A DNA stretch of 64,000 bases, from contig NC_091056.1 in the NCBI RefSeq assembly GCF_963966145.1, forward strand, positions 2,316,771 to 2,380,770, read 5' to 3'. The first letter of the stretch is position 1; the number at the start of each line of letters is the position of its first letter. This stretch comes from Tenebrio molitor. Taxonomy: Eukaryota; Arthropoda; Insecta; Coleoptera; Tenebrionidae. The notes beneath the pieces are model-generated. The model had not been told where the DNA came from. It made no database searches and saw nothing but the letters and a program-made list of their open reading frames with translations. Positions 1 through 11,649 of the stretch are shown here, piece by piece. The position numbers and the translations under genes were made by a program.

Positions 1-1054
1 TTACTTTAATAACAATAGATTCATTATTCGTGTTATAATAAGGTTCTTTACTTCAATAAAAATTAAATGAAATGTTCAAAATGGCCTCCATAGGCAGTTA
101 AGTAATTACACAAATGTGAGGTGAAATTTCAGCCTACTGAAAATGTAAAATTGAAGCACACGGAATTCAAAAAACTTCTTTTAGGCCTCCCAATCTGGGA
201 AATATAGCGTTACCTTACACTTTAGGTCAAGGGAGGTGCGATTTCCCGAACAATGTCAAAAATTCCTAGTGGAGTGTGGGAAAAATCTCGTGGAGTACGG
301 GAAAAATGTGCGGACACCGTTGATTTATTCTGTTCACAGTTACTTTAAAATTAAAGTGTTCATACGTTACTTTAATTTAGTGTAAAAAAACACATTTCCC
401 TGTATAATTTTTCCGATAAATGTGTTTGTTTAATTTATATCGACCGAAAAAAAAAATAATCGTAACAGGGAAAATGCAGCCTATTGGGTTGGCAGCTCTA
501 TATGTCAAAAAGTTTGACAATTGTCAGGTATTTCATAAATATCTGCAAAATTGCACAATAAAACAACACCACAGAAGTTGATATATCGTTTTGTGTACCT
601 ACTTTATCCGGTACTAGCTGTTAGTGCTAAAGTGCAACTGGAAAATATACTAAACATTCCTGACCTCCAAATGCTGTATTCACCTGCAGAAAGATGATTC
701 GTTTTCACCAGGAAGTAGTGGTTAAGTAGGTACAAGACATTTTTATAATTTGCAACATCATTAACATAATTTATTTTGTAAAATTACAGTTATTGTAAAC
801 ATTAATGTTAACAATTCTCCACTCTAGAGAACAATGCAGAAATTATTTGGTTACTGTCAGCTTTATTACTTCTGGCTTAGATGTCAATATGTTGTACTGG
901 TGCTTCTACGGTACTGATGATGGAATTCTCAATGTTGGATGGTTACATTGGAAGCAAGTGCTAAAAATTCAAGTAGATTAAAGCACTGTATCGAAGTTTG
1001 TGACACAACTCACCATTGTTTGCGCTGTGACTGCAACACAGTACTTTTTTTTTT
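1..1054. other. No gene seen; AT-rich spacer with a dispersed repeat
   Basis: I see no credible coding region here. The only structure is a segment at about 492-566 that recurs, inverted and diverged, at about 19,456-19,526. Both copies carry a stretch reading GTCAAAAAGTTTGACA. The open frame near 1000-1302 on the plus strand is the shadow of the decayed recombinase on the other strand. Confidence 0.5.
492..566 (+). repeat. Dispersed repeat, copy 1
   Basis: About 75 bases match, in inverted orientation, the segment at 19,456-19,526. Shared blocks include CAGCTCT, the palindromic GTCAAAAAGTTTGACA and a following ATCTGCAAAA. Near 1820-1836 the motif GGTCAGCCGAAAA also matches sequence at 19,447-19,460. 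These look like fragments of one interspersed family that I cannot name. Confidence 0.5.
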
Positions 1055-1613
1055 ATGTTGAAGGAAGGCCATTAGTTATCACGAATCATTTTAGGAACTT
1101 CAATCTTGTATCCATAGGGCAATCAGGGTTCAAATATTTGGCAATTTTATTTGAAATTGTCCTAATTGCATTAATACCAATTGGTGAGGTTACGTACACA
1201 TCAACCTTTTTCATACCTCATGAATTTTTTTTTTATTTCGAGACAACGTTAATCCGACTTCCATATATTTCTTCACAGTTTCAACCCAGTTTGGATTGGT
1301 AATGGCAAATGATCTACAAATATTGGTTTTTGCGTCAGTTATCAATATAATATCTTCTCTTGACATTTTCCATTTTTAGAGTATGTAACTCCTTTCGGAG
1401 ACAGGCACCACAAACACCTATTAATAAAACTGTCTGTAATAAAATATGGTTTATTAAAAATTTGTGAATTAAAGAATAGTTATTACATACTTTCATGAGA
1501 AGAAATTCTTATGTAACGTTCTTTCGATTTTGTGGTAATAGTTCAGAATTTAGTCCTGCCACTAATCGTGCTGCTTCTGGTGTCACATTTACCTCACTTT
1601 CTGAACTAGACAT
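1055..1613 (-). pseudogene. Decayed tyrosine recombinase (Crypton-like transposon)
   Basis: The minus strand holds a heavily decayed tyrosine recombinase. An ATG at 1613 opens a stretch ending in LVAGLNSELLPQNRKN, like the N-terminus of insect Crypton-type recombinases. After a gap, GVCGACLRKEL follows (about 1435-1400), the region of the first catalytic arginine. Two shifted frames then give DIILITDAKTNICRSFAITN and SPIGINAIRTISNKIAKYLN, matching the family's central block and the later IGKIP-type block. The C-terminal HxxR/Y segment is lost. At least three frameshifts and several stops separate the pieces, so no protein can be made. Family by motif recognition; a DIRS-like origin is the main alternative. 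Confidence 0.62.
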
Positions 1614-1619
1614 TTTTTC

Positions 1620-2509
1620 AGTCGATTAACACACGAGAATTAAATTTTCAAGCACTAACAATGAAAATTTAACCTAATAAGCTCAGTAAATAATTTGTTA
1701 GGAAAAAAACAAACGAGCGGTCACGGTCGTCAAGGAATTGATTCCACAGCATTCGATTCTTTATTGCCAATGTCAAATTCTACAATAAAATTAGTCTTGA
1801 TTTTTAAAAGATTTAATATTTTGGTCAGCCGAAAAGTCTAATACAAATGTCGTACGGGACGTATTTTCCGGCCCTAATCACGCACTCGGCTGCGCCATCG
1901 TGCCCGAAACCAGTTGTCGTGCCGGAAAATTCACATCCCGTACTCTAATGTAAATAACTATTTTGCTAGCTTATTCCTTGTTTCTGGTTATTACATTGAA
2001 ATTGTTACAATACATTATCATATCTCACAACTTTGCTACTACTACTAATTTGACACAAATCGGCATGTACTCGTAGGACACTCAAGCTTCAGCGGACTCA
2101 TCGCCCGCACCGCGTGGGATCTGCCGCTCCACAGAACATGCCAATTACGAAGGGCAGGTTTCGTGTTATGCGTTGGCAACAAAAAGCCCGCCATCTGGTA
2201 GTCGCCTGGCCGTATTAATGAATAAATGGCGCTCGAATACAAAATTTCTATTTTGATTTTTTATTACAAACTTTTTTTGCGGAATTACAATCAACTTGCT
2301 TTTCAGAAATAAAGAACACTTTTGTACTACTGTGTATAAACTTGGATAGTAAATGAAGAAGAAATAAAAAAAATATAATTTATTACAAATAAAAAATCTC
2401 CAAAAAACATACAATAAATGAACAACATTTGTAAATTATCTATTTCAACAAGTTTGTTTTCTTTTAAAATTGGTACTAACCACTAGTACGATTTTGTGTT
2501 TTTTTTTTT
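1620..2509. other. No gene seen
   Basis: AT-rich sequence with one small foldback at 1852-1943 and a GC-richer patch near 2050-2220. The short frames on the minus strand there have no recognisable motif and I treat them as chance. Confidence 0.45.
1852..1943. repeat. Short foldback (hairpin) repeat
   Basis: Arms GTACGGGACGTATTTTCCGGC (1852-1872) and its imperfect complement at 1921-1943 enclose a GC-rich loop. It may be a small MITE or the end of a larger one. No TSD is evident. Confidence 0.5.
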
Positions 2510-2940
2510 TCAATATTTTACGTATTTAAAATGTAATAAAGTTACGGCAGCATCTACGAACAAAATGTGACAATTATGTATCGGACAGAAATCACCAAAA
2601 CTATTTAGAAAAAATATTTCTTTACTCACGCATTTTTTATACCCGTCTCGATCTAAAAATGCATATAGACTGGTATGCAATTTTTCTAAAAGAGGAACCA
2701 CTTGCTTACTTGCATATTTTAATCTATAACTTTCATTATTGTATTCTTTGAAGCTTGTGAACAAATGTTCTTCTTCAATTTGATCCGAATACAAATTATT
2801 TTTACAAATCTGACACTCATCTGGTAATTTTATTTTTTTTATTTTTTAAACATTTTTGATCTACAACATTCTTAGTAATAAGTGAATAAAAAAACTCGTC
2901 TAAGTCATTAAATTCTGCTGGTATACAGTTTGTTAGGCAT

Positions 2941-3035
2941 GCAGCAGAAGTACTTGGAAGGGCAATGTCTGCAGATGAAGTACTTGGAACATAAATGTCT
3001 TTAAATGAAGTACTTGTGGCAGAAATGTCTGTAGA
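2941..3035 (-). repeat. In-frame short tandem repeat within P-like copy 1
   Basis: About three diverged copies of a 30-base unit (plus strand core GAAGTACTTGGAA...AATGTCT) encode a serine/threonine-rich peptide repeat of the form PSTSSADIAL. It sits in the variable linker near the C-terminus. Confidence 0.6.
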
Positions 3036-3544
3036 CAAATGGGGAATAGAAGTTAACTGCGATCTATTCAAGAATTTTTTAAAATTATCGAGATTTTGGC
3101 AGTCATCTGCCTCACAGTTTCTCGACAGTGACCTCGGCATTGCTAAATTATTAATTACCACCGTCTTGAGAGCTGCAATAAATTGGTGGCAACTTGAGTT
3201 AAGTGTTTTGACAACAATGTTGTCGACTCATCCCGAACAAGTTTTCAGTGGGGTCCTGATTGAAAGAACGTAAGTTCATGCAATTAAAACCCACATTTTT
3301 CAATTCACTCCATAAGCAACGAATGGCTCTAATTGATATTTGCCAATTTTGCAGAAAAGGATATTCTGCAGTGACATCTTTATTAGTTTTGTCTGCAAAA
3401 ATTAATTTCCAATATTTCATCTCTGTCAAAAGCGATTCCCATAACTCTTTTTGTTCAAATTGTTCAGAGGGCTGCAAGAATGTCTTCACGTTCTGGAGAG
3501 GATCAGTTTGAGGGTTAGCCGGTGGGGATCTAGGGTAAGGAGTG

Positions 3545-3850
3545 TTTTCTACATCGGTCAGCGCCACACGGACATCGGGCTTAAGTCACCTGTCACTCGA
3601 ATGCTGCGAAATTACCAGATTGTCGAGGCCCACATCGATATTTTTTGTTGCAGCATTTCGCAGATCGAAAAATTCTTCTCCATCTTCTGGTGAACCAGGG
3701 CGATCCTACTCAGATGAGTGCTCGGTAGTTACAGCCTGGGTGTTGGGATGCTCTGTGTGTAATGGTTGTTGTGTTGTGATTGTGTTTTGTGTATCATTTT
3801 CTTTTTGGCAGGGCTTCTAATTGGGCGTCAAGCCTGTTAGCCGTCAATAG
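3545..3850. other. Possible foreign insert in P-like copy 1
   Basis: The alignment of P-like motifs is lost between 3850 and 3545 and the base composition is richer in GC. The sequence may be a piece of another element, or a diverged linker. I could not classify it. Confidence 0.3.
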
Positions 3851-5302
3851 TAATAATAACTCTAAATGGGGAGAACCATCTTGCAGAACGCAACGATATT
3901 CCTTCCCGTGATCGGGAAATAAACTGTAGCCATTTAGAAAATCTAATAGGCAATCAATTTTTTCGACAAATTCTGCTGTATGAACACTTTCAGCCAGTAA
4001 TCTGTCAGGATGTGACATGGAGTACACATTAATTGCAGCTGCGACAGTATGGCTCAATTGAGCGGCTGCACTTTTGACTCTCATTTTCACAAAGGAATCT
4101 TTGAAATTATGTAATAATTTAAACTTGCTTTCGGAATCGATATTTTGCATTTTGCAACTTTATTTGTTGCAAATTGTATACTGCAACGCAACATGGTATT
4201 TCTCATGCATTTTAGTAAATGCGGTACGTCGAAGATTGTAACAATCGGCTCTCCATTTACATAAAAAACGTATGGGTCAGAGCCATTGGTTTCAGAGCAC
4301 AATTCTTTTAAGGCTTTCTTTTGTGTGGAGCCTTGGTCGCATATCGTTGCCATAGGCTTAAGGCCTATCTTTTGTAATTGAGCAATTCCGTTGGTCAAAA
4401 TTGTTTTCAAGCTCAAACTAGGCATACAAGCAGATGTAAAATAGAATGCTAGAACCTGTTTCCAATTTCGTCGCAAATCACTAATCATTATAACAAATGC
4501 ATGATTGGCCGATTTCGCAGTTCGGCCTAACTCCCCCTAAATCTTCATATCCCGAAATTATATCCTTTTCTCGCTGGTAATGATATCCACTGCTTAAAGA
4601 TATTTCATCAAATATTAGTGTACAGTAAGTATTTATTTAAATCATTCATTTCATGATTTTTGGCTTTCAATTCCATTAATAATGTTTGATTAATACCAGC
4701 ATCGAAAGGAATGTTAGACAAAATTTGTTTTAAGGTTCTTATAGAAGGCAACAAAAAATAGGCTGACAAATATCTATATACACGGGGGACTTCTCTTGTA
4801 TATTGTTAATGCGAACGCCTTATCTTCGACGGTCCAGCGTCGACCATAATTTGGTTTGTCTGCATTACGAAGTTGTGATTTAATGAAATCCTTTGTTACA
4901 TCATTTAATTTATTTTCAATAATATCAAAAATATTTGCTTCAAGCATCTTTTTAATTGATTTTACTTGCTTTTGTTCTTTCTCTAAACTTTTCTTTAATT
5001 TACACATGCGCGAACTTATATTCCTGTGAATCTTACACATTTCGCGTTTTCTAGGTGTACATTCGTTTTTTGTAACTCTGACTTTTCTTAAATTTCCTTT
5101 GTTTTCCCCTTTTTTTTGGAGTGGAGCAGCTGTCAGGTGGCGAAAGTTCACTAATGCTACTAACTTCCATTGCAACATATCCATTTGAATCAATTTCTTT
5201 GGGAATAACACAATTAACTACGGAATAATCATGATCGTCATGATCATTACAGTTATGTAAAACAGACTCTGAATTAGAAGGTTCAGTATTTGCAACAGCT
5301 TA

Positions 5303-5814
5303 CAGTTAGTTACCTTTGATTAATTTCGAGTATGTAAAATGTAAATAATTTATTCAATTGACTGTTTAACCACAATGAAGACGATACTCTTAATACACAG
5401 TTCTTCCACAATTTTGCACACACTAGCTCTACATTCATTTACACTTTGAGGAACACCACCTTATTTATTATTCATTTATCTCAGGCTACAAAATCGGCTT
5501 TTGTACTTAAATAACCTAGTGAATTAACGCACACAGCCTACAGCGTTTTCAATAAATATCATTAATTTGATTCAATTTGTCAGATTTGTCACAAACGATT
5601 CAGGTGTGGTTGTTTAGATACTGCCATCCTTACAAACACCAACAATTAATTCATGACTAGGTACGTATTTTTGTGGACAGCAGCGTCGAATGGGTGTGGA
5701 TAGGGGTTAATTTATCCCCATTATTTTGGACCTAATAAAAATGGGTTTTCTGGACTTGTTAGATCCTTCTAATGGCCCAGAATTTTTTTGGCAGGTTATA
5801 TCGGGACCACCCTG
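5303..5814. mobile_element. Partial mariner relic (right half only)
   Basis: About 510 bases match the right part of the mariner at 49,653-50,924 almost throughout. Both end in the inverted-repeat sequence GGTTATATCGGGACCACCCTG followed by TA. The left half, including the remains of the transposase, is absent. The break at about 5303 abuts the P-like pseudogene, and the intact right end at 5814 abuts the BED-finger exon at 5817. Confidence 0.8.
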
Positions 5815-5816
5815 TA

Positions 5817-6452
5817 TATTTCCATGTCTTGTAGCAACAATTTTTGGAAAACAAGCATCACTCTCCTCAATGAATGAAGATGTTAATTGTGCGGTTTTAT
5901 CTAAATCTGATGACAATATTGACAATGAAGTTGATGAGCATGGCTAGGGAGAAAGCGAGTGAGCTCGAGCGGAATCTACACTTAAAACTTCGAAACTCCC
6001 ATCGGCCATGACTTGTAATTCCATATTTTGCCAATTTTCTGTCAACTTATTGTTGGCGTCGATATCGTTTGTACGATTATTGTCTTGAGGAATAGGAAGT
6101 CCTACTTGAGAAGAATTAATGCTGTTTACTTCGCATACTGTAGTTGAAACAGAAGGACGATCTGAATTTGAATTACGTGTGGATGAACAATGTGGTTGCT
6201 CAATGACACTTACAGAAGGACTTCGACTGCGACTTCTTACTTGTTTACAAACATTCCTAAAAAAGTCATAGTTTGTATAAAAACATGCTTAATAATGATT
6301 ATTATTGCATACCTGTGTGATTTTAAGCGACTTACAGCCGTGTTTGTAAGTGATTTTTTGCAAGTTAAACATTTAGCCCAATACTTGCGGTCATTTTTTA
6401 TTAAAACATACCCAAGATCATCAATTTCATTATTTTTGTACCGCCCAACCAT
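5817..6452 (-). pseudogene. BED-type zinc-finger protein, two exons (hAT N-terminus?)
   Basis: Exon 1 starts at ATG 6452 and encodes MVGRYKNNEID followed by a BED-like finger with CLTC and, across the splice, SHRNVC (C2HC ligands). A 56-nt GT-AG intron lies at 6257-6312; joining 6313 to 6256 keeps the frame and restores the last cysteine. Exon 2 is rich in serine and arginine and stays open to a TAG at 5944-5946, giving 150 codons plus stop. The same frame then continues open to 5817, where the mariner relic begins, so the TAG is probably a mutation. Proteins of this layout are usually hAT transposases, but no catalytic part follows here. Confidence 0.62.
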
Positions 6453-6920
6453 AATTGTAAATATATGTATACGACAAACAAAATTTGATGAATAAAAGAG
6501 ACCCACTAAAACATAACATAACCTCCATATGTCAACTATGCTCATTTTCTACGTTGTATACATTTTCTACATCATTATCTACACCAAGTCAATTATCTAC
6601 ACATTGTCTACCTACATGTGTAGATAATTATTATCGACGTGTGGATGCCCATCACTGGTTAACTGACGTGTAGGAGGTACACAGAGACGATGCAACTTAC
6701 ATACAATGTGTATTTTGCTGTTGCGTATTACATTTGTTCACACCTTACAACTACGAGCACGAGCTGTTTTTCTGCGGCGGTTGAAGGACGAGAGAGAGAG
6801 ATTTTTCTCATTCGCCCTCCACCCTTGATCGTGAATGAGTGCGGGGGTAGGGGTAGCGCCAGATTTGAAATTAGGCACTTGTTCGGCTAAGAGGAGGCGC
6901 TACACTAAAAAAAATATTAA
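6453..6920. other. No gene seen
   Basis: The stretch holds several copies of a TCTACA-rich motif around 6545-6630 and a GC-rich patch near 6770-6895. I found nothing coding. Confidence 0.45.
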
Positions 6921-7534
6921 AGTAGTCCGGTCGTCTCAGTTTCTAATCAATAGAGCAACTGATTTCTAAATTCGTACAATCAAAATTTTTCTACAATGAT
7001 ACAATCACAATTTTGATTTTTTGATAAATTATTTCCGATTTATTTGTATCGATATAAAAAAAAAATCATTAAATATACAAGTTGACATTTTTAATCGGAT
7101 CTTGTTTTGACTCAAGAATTAGTCGCGTTGCGTGAGCATTGGTGGTGAGTCACGTGGTCGTCTGAATAATGGCTGACACTTCCGCATTAATAGCTGTTTA
7201 TTCTTAGTTTTCGCAATTTTTCTCTTTGGAATGCCCGGTAAGGATGGTAATTAAGGGCACCAGCGAATTCCTTAAGTTATTTTCTATCTTTACAGTAGTT
7301 TTTTGTCATAAAATCAATGTTTTTTAACTGCACAATTTCAATTTTTATGTGCCCGCGAAACACCTGTCCATAAGATGCCATGTTATTCAGGCCATTTTCG
7401 AAAGCCTTTTATTCAAAATTTAACTCGGTAAGGCCCTTAAAAAACTTCGAATTTATATTCCAAAAGTGTTCAACTTTTGAGTTGTACACTTTTTGTTACA
7501 AATTCAATGGTATCGATGTGACAACCGGACTACT
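6921..7534. mobile_element. MITE with TTAA target duplication
   Basis: A 614-bp unit begins AGTAGTCCGGTCGTC and ends with its near complement (GACAACCGGACTACT on the plus strand). TTAA lies on each side, at 6917-6920 and 7535-7538. It has no coding capacity. TTAA duplication suggests piggyBac-type mobilisation, though the ends do not start with the usual CCC; TTAA could also simply be part of the inverted repeat. Confidence 0.65.
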
Positions 7535-7621
7535 TTAAGTTTATACAACATGTTTTCTAAAATGAAGTAATAAAGGTAACTACATTTATAGATTTCTATA
7601 GTTCATTTACATTAAACACAT

Positions 7622-8110
7622 CTATAGCATTTTCATCTCCCTTACATTTATAAATATTTTCTGAATTAAACATATTGTCTGAAGGTTGCAAACCTTCATT
7701 ATTGCATCCAATGTGGAAACGGGCATTTTGTTTCTAAGTTTATCTTTTACAATACCCATAATTGAAAATGCTCTCTCTACTTGGGCATTTGAAAATGGTA
7801 AACATAGCAACGTTAAAGCCAATTTAAAAATGTTGCCGTATCTCCGTTCGCCCTCAGGGGTCGTAATTTTTGATAGTTCTACAATTATTATTGGACCATT
7901 GAGAATGTGACATCAATTTCCATTCTGAAAGTGCAGAATCCACGTTTTCACATACATTTTCAAAAATACTTGCTACGTGCTTGATACATATCTGGTTGTA
8001 TTTTAGAAGTAGCCAGTTCCGGTGTAAACAATTTAATATTTTGTAAAATATGGCATATTCTCTGCAATCTTTTTTTTGAATTTGAATTCAAATTCAACAA
8101 GAAACTTTTT
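7622..8110 (-). pseudogene. hAT transposase C-terminal fragment
   Basis: The 7822-7622 frame has ALTLLCLPFSNAQVERAFS followed by KDKLRNKMPVSTLDAIMKV, a textbook hAT dimerisation domain. Upstream, in shifted frames, HVASIFENVCENVDSALSEW and NYDP...GRTEIRQHF extend the match to about 8110. Frameshifts and a stop separate the parts and the rest of the transposase is missing. The BED finger at 6.4 kb lies on the wrong side to belong to the same collinear gene. Confidence 0.68.
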
Positions 8111-8194
8111 ACACTTGTAACACTGGTTTGTGTTTAGATGTGTTTATTTGGATCGAAATAGAGGAACCATTTAAGATATTTATGTGTTGAACCA

Positions 8195-8394
8195 CTAGAA
8201 CAGTCCAGAGGACGTGGAAGGCTCCAAGACCGCCAACAAGCCGTTAGTCAGGGTGCGTAAAGCGCTTCACCAATCGTCTGGGAAACCTCGAACTTCCCCA
8301 AGATAACCCCGGCTGTACCTAGTCGGTGGTGCTATCTTAGGCGAGAAAGCGAAGTGTTCTGACTTCTGATCAATTCAATTCAATTCAAAATACA
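8195..8394 (-). repeat. Possible 3' end of a LINE with GAATT-repeat tail
   Basis: On the minus strand a moderately GC-rich stretch ends upstream of a run of GAATT units (plus strand AATTCAATTCAATTC at about 8371-8385). Short tandem tails of this sort mark the 3' ends of several LINE groups. A similar tail sits at 17,660-17,685. There is no coding evidence, so the call is tentative. Confidence 0.3.
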
Positions 8395-8439
8395 TTTATT
8401 AACTTCGTATGGTACATTGCAATACTATTAGGTGTAAGT

Positions 8440-8755
8440 ATTAATACATTCATAACATAAATATATAAATAAAAGGTATTATAAAAGTAAAATAAAATCT
8501 TTCAAAAAATAAAATAAATTCTTCAAAATAAAAATATATACATAACAGGTAATATAAAAATAAAATAAAATAAAATTCTTTAAAAAATCAAAAAATAAAA
8601 TGAATTCTTTGAATCAAATATATAGGTACATAACGGAGAATATAAAAATAAAATAAAATTCTTTAATAAATTAAAAAATAAATAAAAACAAAATGAATTC
8701 TTCAAAACAAAAATATATACATAACAGGTAATATAAAAATGTATGATTAAAATTT
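8440..8755. repeat. Degenerate A/T-rich tandem array
   Basis: About three copies of a unit close to 95 bases, each with the order AATTCTT, AAAATATATACATAAC, AGGTAATATAAAAAT and AAATAAAAT. The array lies directly beyond the C-terminus of P-like copy 2 and may be part of that transposon's end. Confidence 0.65.
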
Positions 8756-8765
8756 TATTATTAAT

Positions 8766-11613
8766 TTATTGGAATGTGTTTAGTTTTCTTGTTTTTGAAC
8801 TTTTCATTGTCCCACTGCCGTCATTCTTTTTTTTCTGTGCGGCCAATTGATTGTTTTTGTTTTTTACATAATTATTTAAGCATATATTAGCAAATATGGA
8901 ACACAGAGAATTTAAAATATTTTTATAGTTATTTCCACAATTACAAGTTTCTAGAAAATCTTGAAAATAGTAATCTGACTGAATGCTGAGTACAGTTAAC
9001 TTACATAAGAGAATTTTTTGTTCAGAGCAATTTAAAAATTTTGATAAGCAAGTTTCATCATTTAAAATATACTCCAAAATCGAACACATATGTACGAAAA
9101 TAAACATTACAGAATCAGTTGCAACCGATAAACCATTCCTTTGTAGATTATCAAAATAAACATCACCTAACTGTTTTCCTTTTTCTGCTCTAATTACAGA
9201 AATACATTCACAACAACTTAATTTTTTTGATATAGAATGTGCGGCATACCCAGAAATATATATTTTTGCAGAGAAATCTATATCACAATCCTGCAGATAA
9301 ATTGTCTCTAATATGAAAATAAAATCTTTAATATGTGGGAAATTATCATTATCATAATAATTAATTTTTTCATCGTCAATTATTGCTCCAAAATTTTCCT
9401 TCAGTTCTGTAAATGAGAAAGATCCATCAATTTTTTTAAATACCTTTTTAACTCTAATTTTCTTCTCAGCTCCCAGTATGTCATCATATGAAACGTTATA
9501 GTTACATCCAGACAGAGATCGATATAATCCGAAGCGTTTTTCTAAATTATCGGTACTAAATTTTCCAGCTAGTATGTACTTTAAAGTATCGTAAGTTTGA
9601 AAGCTCTATTCAATTAAAGATATTAAAACTAATGTGCTTTGTCGTAAAGCGTGATAAGTATCATTTGATAATTTGCCATTAAAATCTTTTAAGCTATTCC
9701 ACTGGTCTATCCACAAAACAAATTTTTTTAAAAACTGCAATTTGACATCGTCATCTATATGTTCCTTTTCAAAAGGGGTACACCATTCATTTCTCTTAAT
9801 TTTGCCTTTAATATTGGAAGTATTATTTACAATATCCCACCATTTTCTAATAATTTCACAAAATTGTGCTGTGTCATTAATTGACTTTGATTTCAAGCAA
9901 GATACTGTGGAACTGTGAAAAATATTATCTGCCAAAATAACCTTCTGTCTATCCAAAACAGATGGATACAGTGACTTATAACAAAGTTTAAAGGCTTGTT
10001 TAGCAAGTGAATTTTGTTCTGCATGATAAATGTCTCGATGATTTTGAAATTTTGCATACCGAATTGTCTCCAGATCTTCCCAATCACAGAATACAAAGGT
10101 GTTATCTAGATTTTTTAAATTTAGCCAATTTTTCCAAATATTTTTAAAGATGTGAACAAAGTCATAAGTAAGAAAAATTGTTTTTTCTGGGCTTTTCGGA
10201 TTTTCAATTTTAAATGATTTTGAAAGTGTTTTAAACATAGCTCGATTTATGGAATGGTTATCGGTTATAACACAAAGCACTTCAAAACCACAGTCCTGAA
10301 CAAAATTTATTATTTGTTTTGTTATTTCAGTAACCTCTGTTCCTTTTATTTTGTTCACGGGAACGAATTTAACAACTTCTTTTAAATTTCCAAATGCAGA
10401 GCTAATCATGTAAGTTAAAACTGTTTTGGCCACTTCATTAGATGGTGAATTTACAGCAGAACCAATTATACTTTTTGATCTATAGTCTAATCGAGCCGTT
10501 ATATAAATTTCGTCTACTAACAGTACTACAACCCGCTCTAATGAAGTTAAAGGTTTAGAGACATTTACAAGATAATTTTTATTTGTTAACTCAGAATTAG
10601 GTGAAACTTGAAGAGAAGACGATATTGACTGCAAATATCGTTTATGGGGCAAAATTAAAAAACTGCGAATTAATTCGTAGCATGAAGCTGATTGGGAATA
10701 TAAAATAAAAGCCATTATAACAGTACAAGATGAATATTTTGGTTTATCATTTACAATTTGTCGCAACTGATCTATAATTATTTCTAATTGTTTGATTTTA
10801 TCAAAATTTTGTTCTCTTCCCTTTTCTTGGGCATTTATTAATAAATCTAAGCCCCGATTTAAAATATTTACCTACTGTTGGTTCTGAATAATTATTATCA
10901 GTTGAATTTTTGTATCGTGCTAATAAATTTACTAACTGTGACAACCTAGAAAGTTTAAGATCGAAAGGCAAAATCCACTTTAATTCATTTGGAGTTAGTT
11001 CTTCTTTTTTGATGCATATTTTTACTTGCAAAATTTGACTTACATATATCGATGTGTCAATTGTTAAATTATTATTACTAAAATTTAATGTAAAAAAATA
11101 AACACCATTATCACTTATTTTAAATTCCCACCCAGACATATTAACCTCAGTTGAAATTTTGTTTTTTAAATCATTAAAATCGATAATAATGTCTGAATTT
11201 AAAAAATTGGTCACATTATCAATTTGTCTTTGACAAACGGCATTTCATCTAGACTGAGGGTCATTTCTTTCTTTCGGTTTTGATTTGGTTAAATACGCGG
11301 GTAAATTGGGAAAGATACTGGGGATGGCATTATCTTTTAAGCGTGGTCTGTTTAAAAGAAGTTCTTTAGTGCTTCCATCAGGTTGCAAGTGTTTATCATA
11401 CCTAACAATATCAGTAGAATGAAAGTGTAATTGACAGACCACACTTGAAGATGAGGGTGTAAAATCATCCCGCGGAATAGCTTTCAACCATGCTTGTTTA
11501 CGTTCTTCATTTTTAGGAAATTTAAATATACTCATACCACGATTATTCTGTGTTGTCTTCAATGCTGAATCATAGTTGCTGTTACAACCAGGCACACAAC
11601 AACGGCTAGGCAT
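8766..11613 (-). pseudogene. THAP-domain P-element-like transposase, nearly complete copy 2
   Basis: The coding strand starts at ATG 11613 with a full THAP zinc finger: C5 or C6, C10, P33, W42, C60-x2-H63, then AIPSIF. The same frame reads through a TAG at 11,245-11,247 to about 10,860, where a frameshift leads into 10,766-9606. That part has the RNase H-like core (LLVDEIYITARLDYR, VLCVITDNHSINRAMFK, FLTYDFVHIFKNI). A TAG at 9606-9608 interrupts it. The frame then continues with the family signature DNLEKRFGLYRSLSGCNYNV and a cysteine-rich tail down to 8766. So only two amber codons and one frameshift separate this from an open gene of roughly 950 codons. The role would be DNA binding through THAP plus cut-and-paste transposition. 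Terminal repeats were not identified. Confidence 0.87.
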
Positions 11614-11649
11614 GTTTTTGAGGTTATACAGGAGACTCCCCACAAAAAA

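Larger units (their letters stand above)
2510..5290 (-). pseudogene. P-element-like (THAP9-type) transposase, broken copy 1
   Basis: Pieces of one P-element-like transposase run down the minus strand in the right order. 5211-4774 carries the basic coiled-coil region and GRRWTVEDKAFALTIYKRSP, typical of the segment before the catalytic domain. 4488-4087 has ATICDQGSTQKKA and FDVPHLLKCMRNT, the RNase H-like core. 4150-3794 has VKSAAAQLSHTVAAAINVYS. 3567-3199 has FNQDPTENLFGMSRQH, the conserved end of the catalytic region. 2794-2510 is a C-terminal tail. The frames differ, so there are several frameshifts, plus stops near 4500-4770. The THAP DNA-binding domain is missing; the sequence upstream of about 5300 is a mariner relic. 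Non-functional as it stands. Confidence 0.8.

Noticed and set aside
2045..2414. Two minus-strand open frames
   Set aside because: No motif, low-complexity Phe/Tyr runs, no splice or promoter context.
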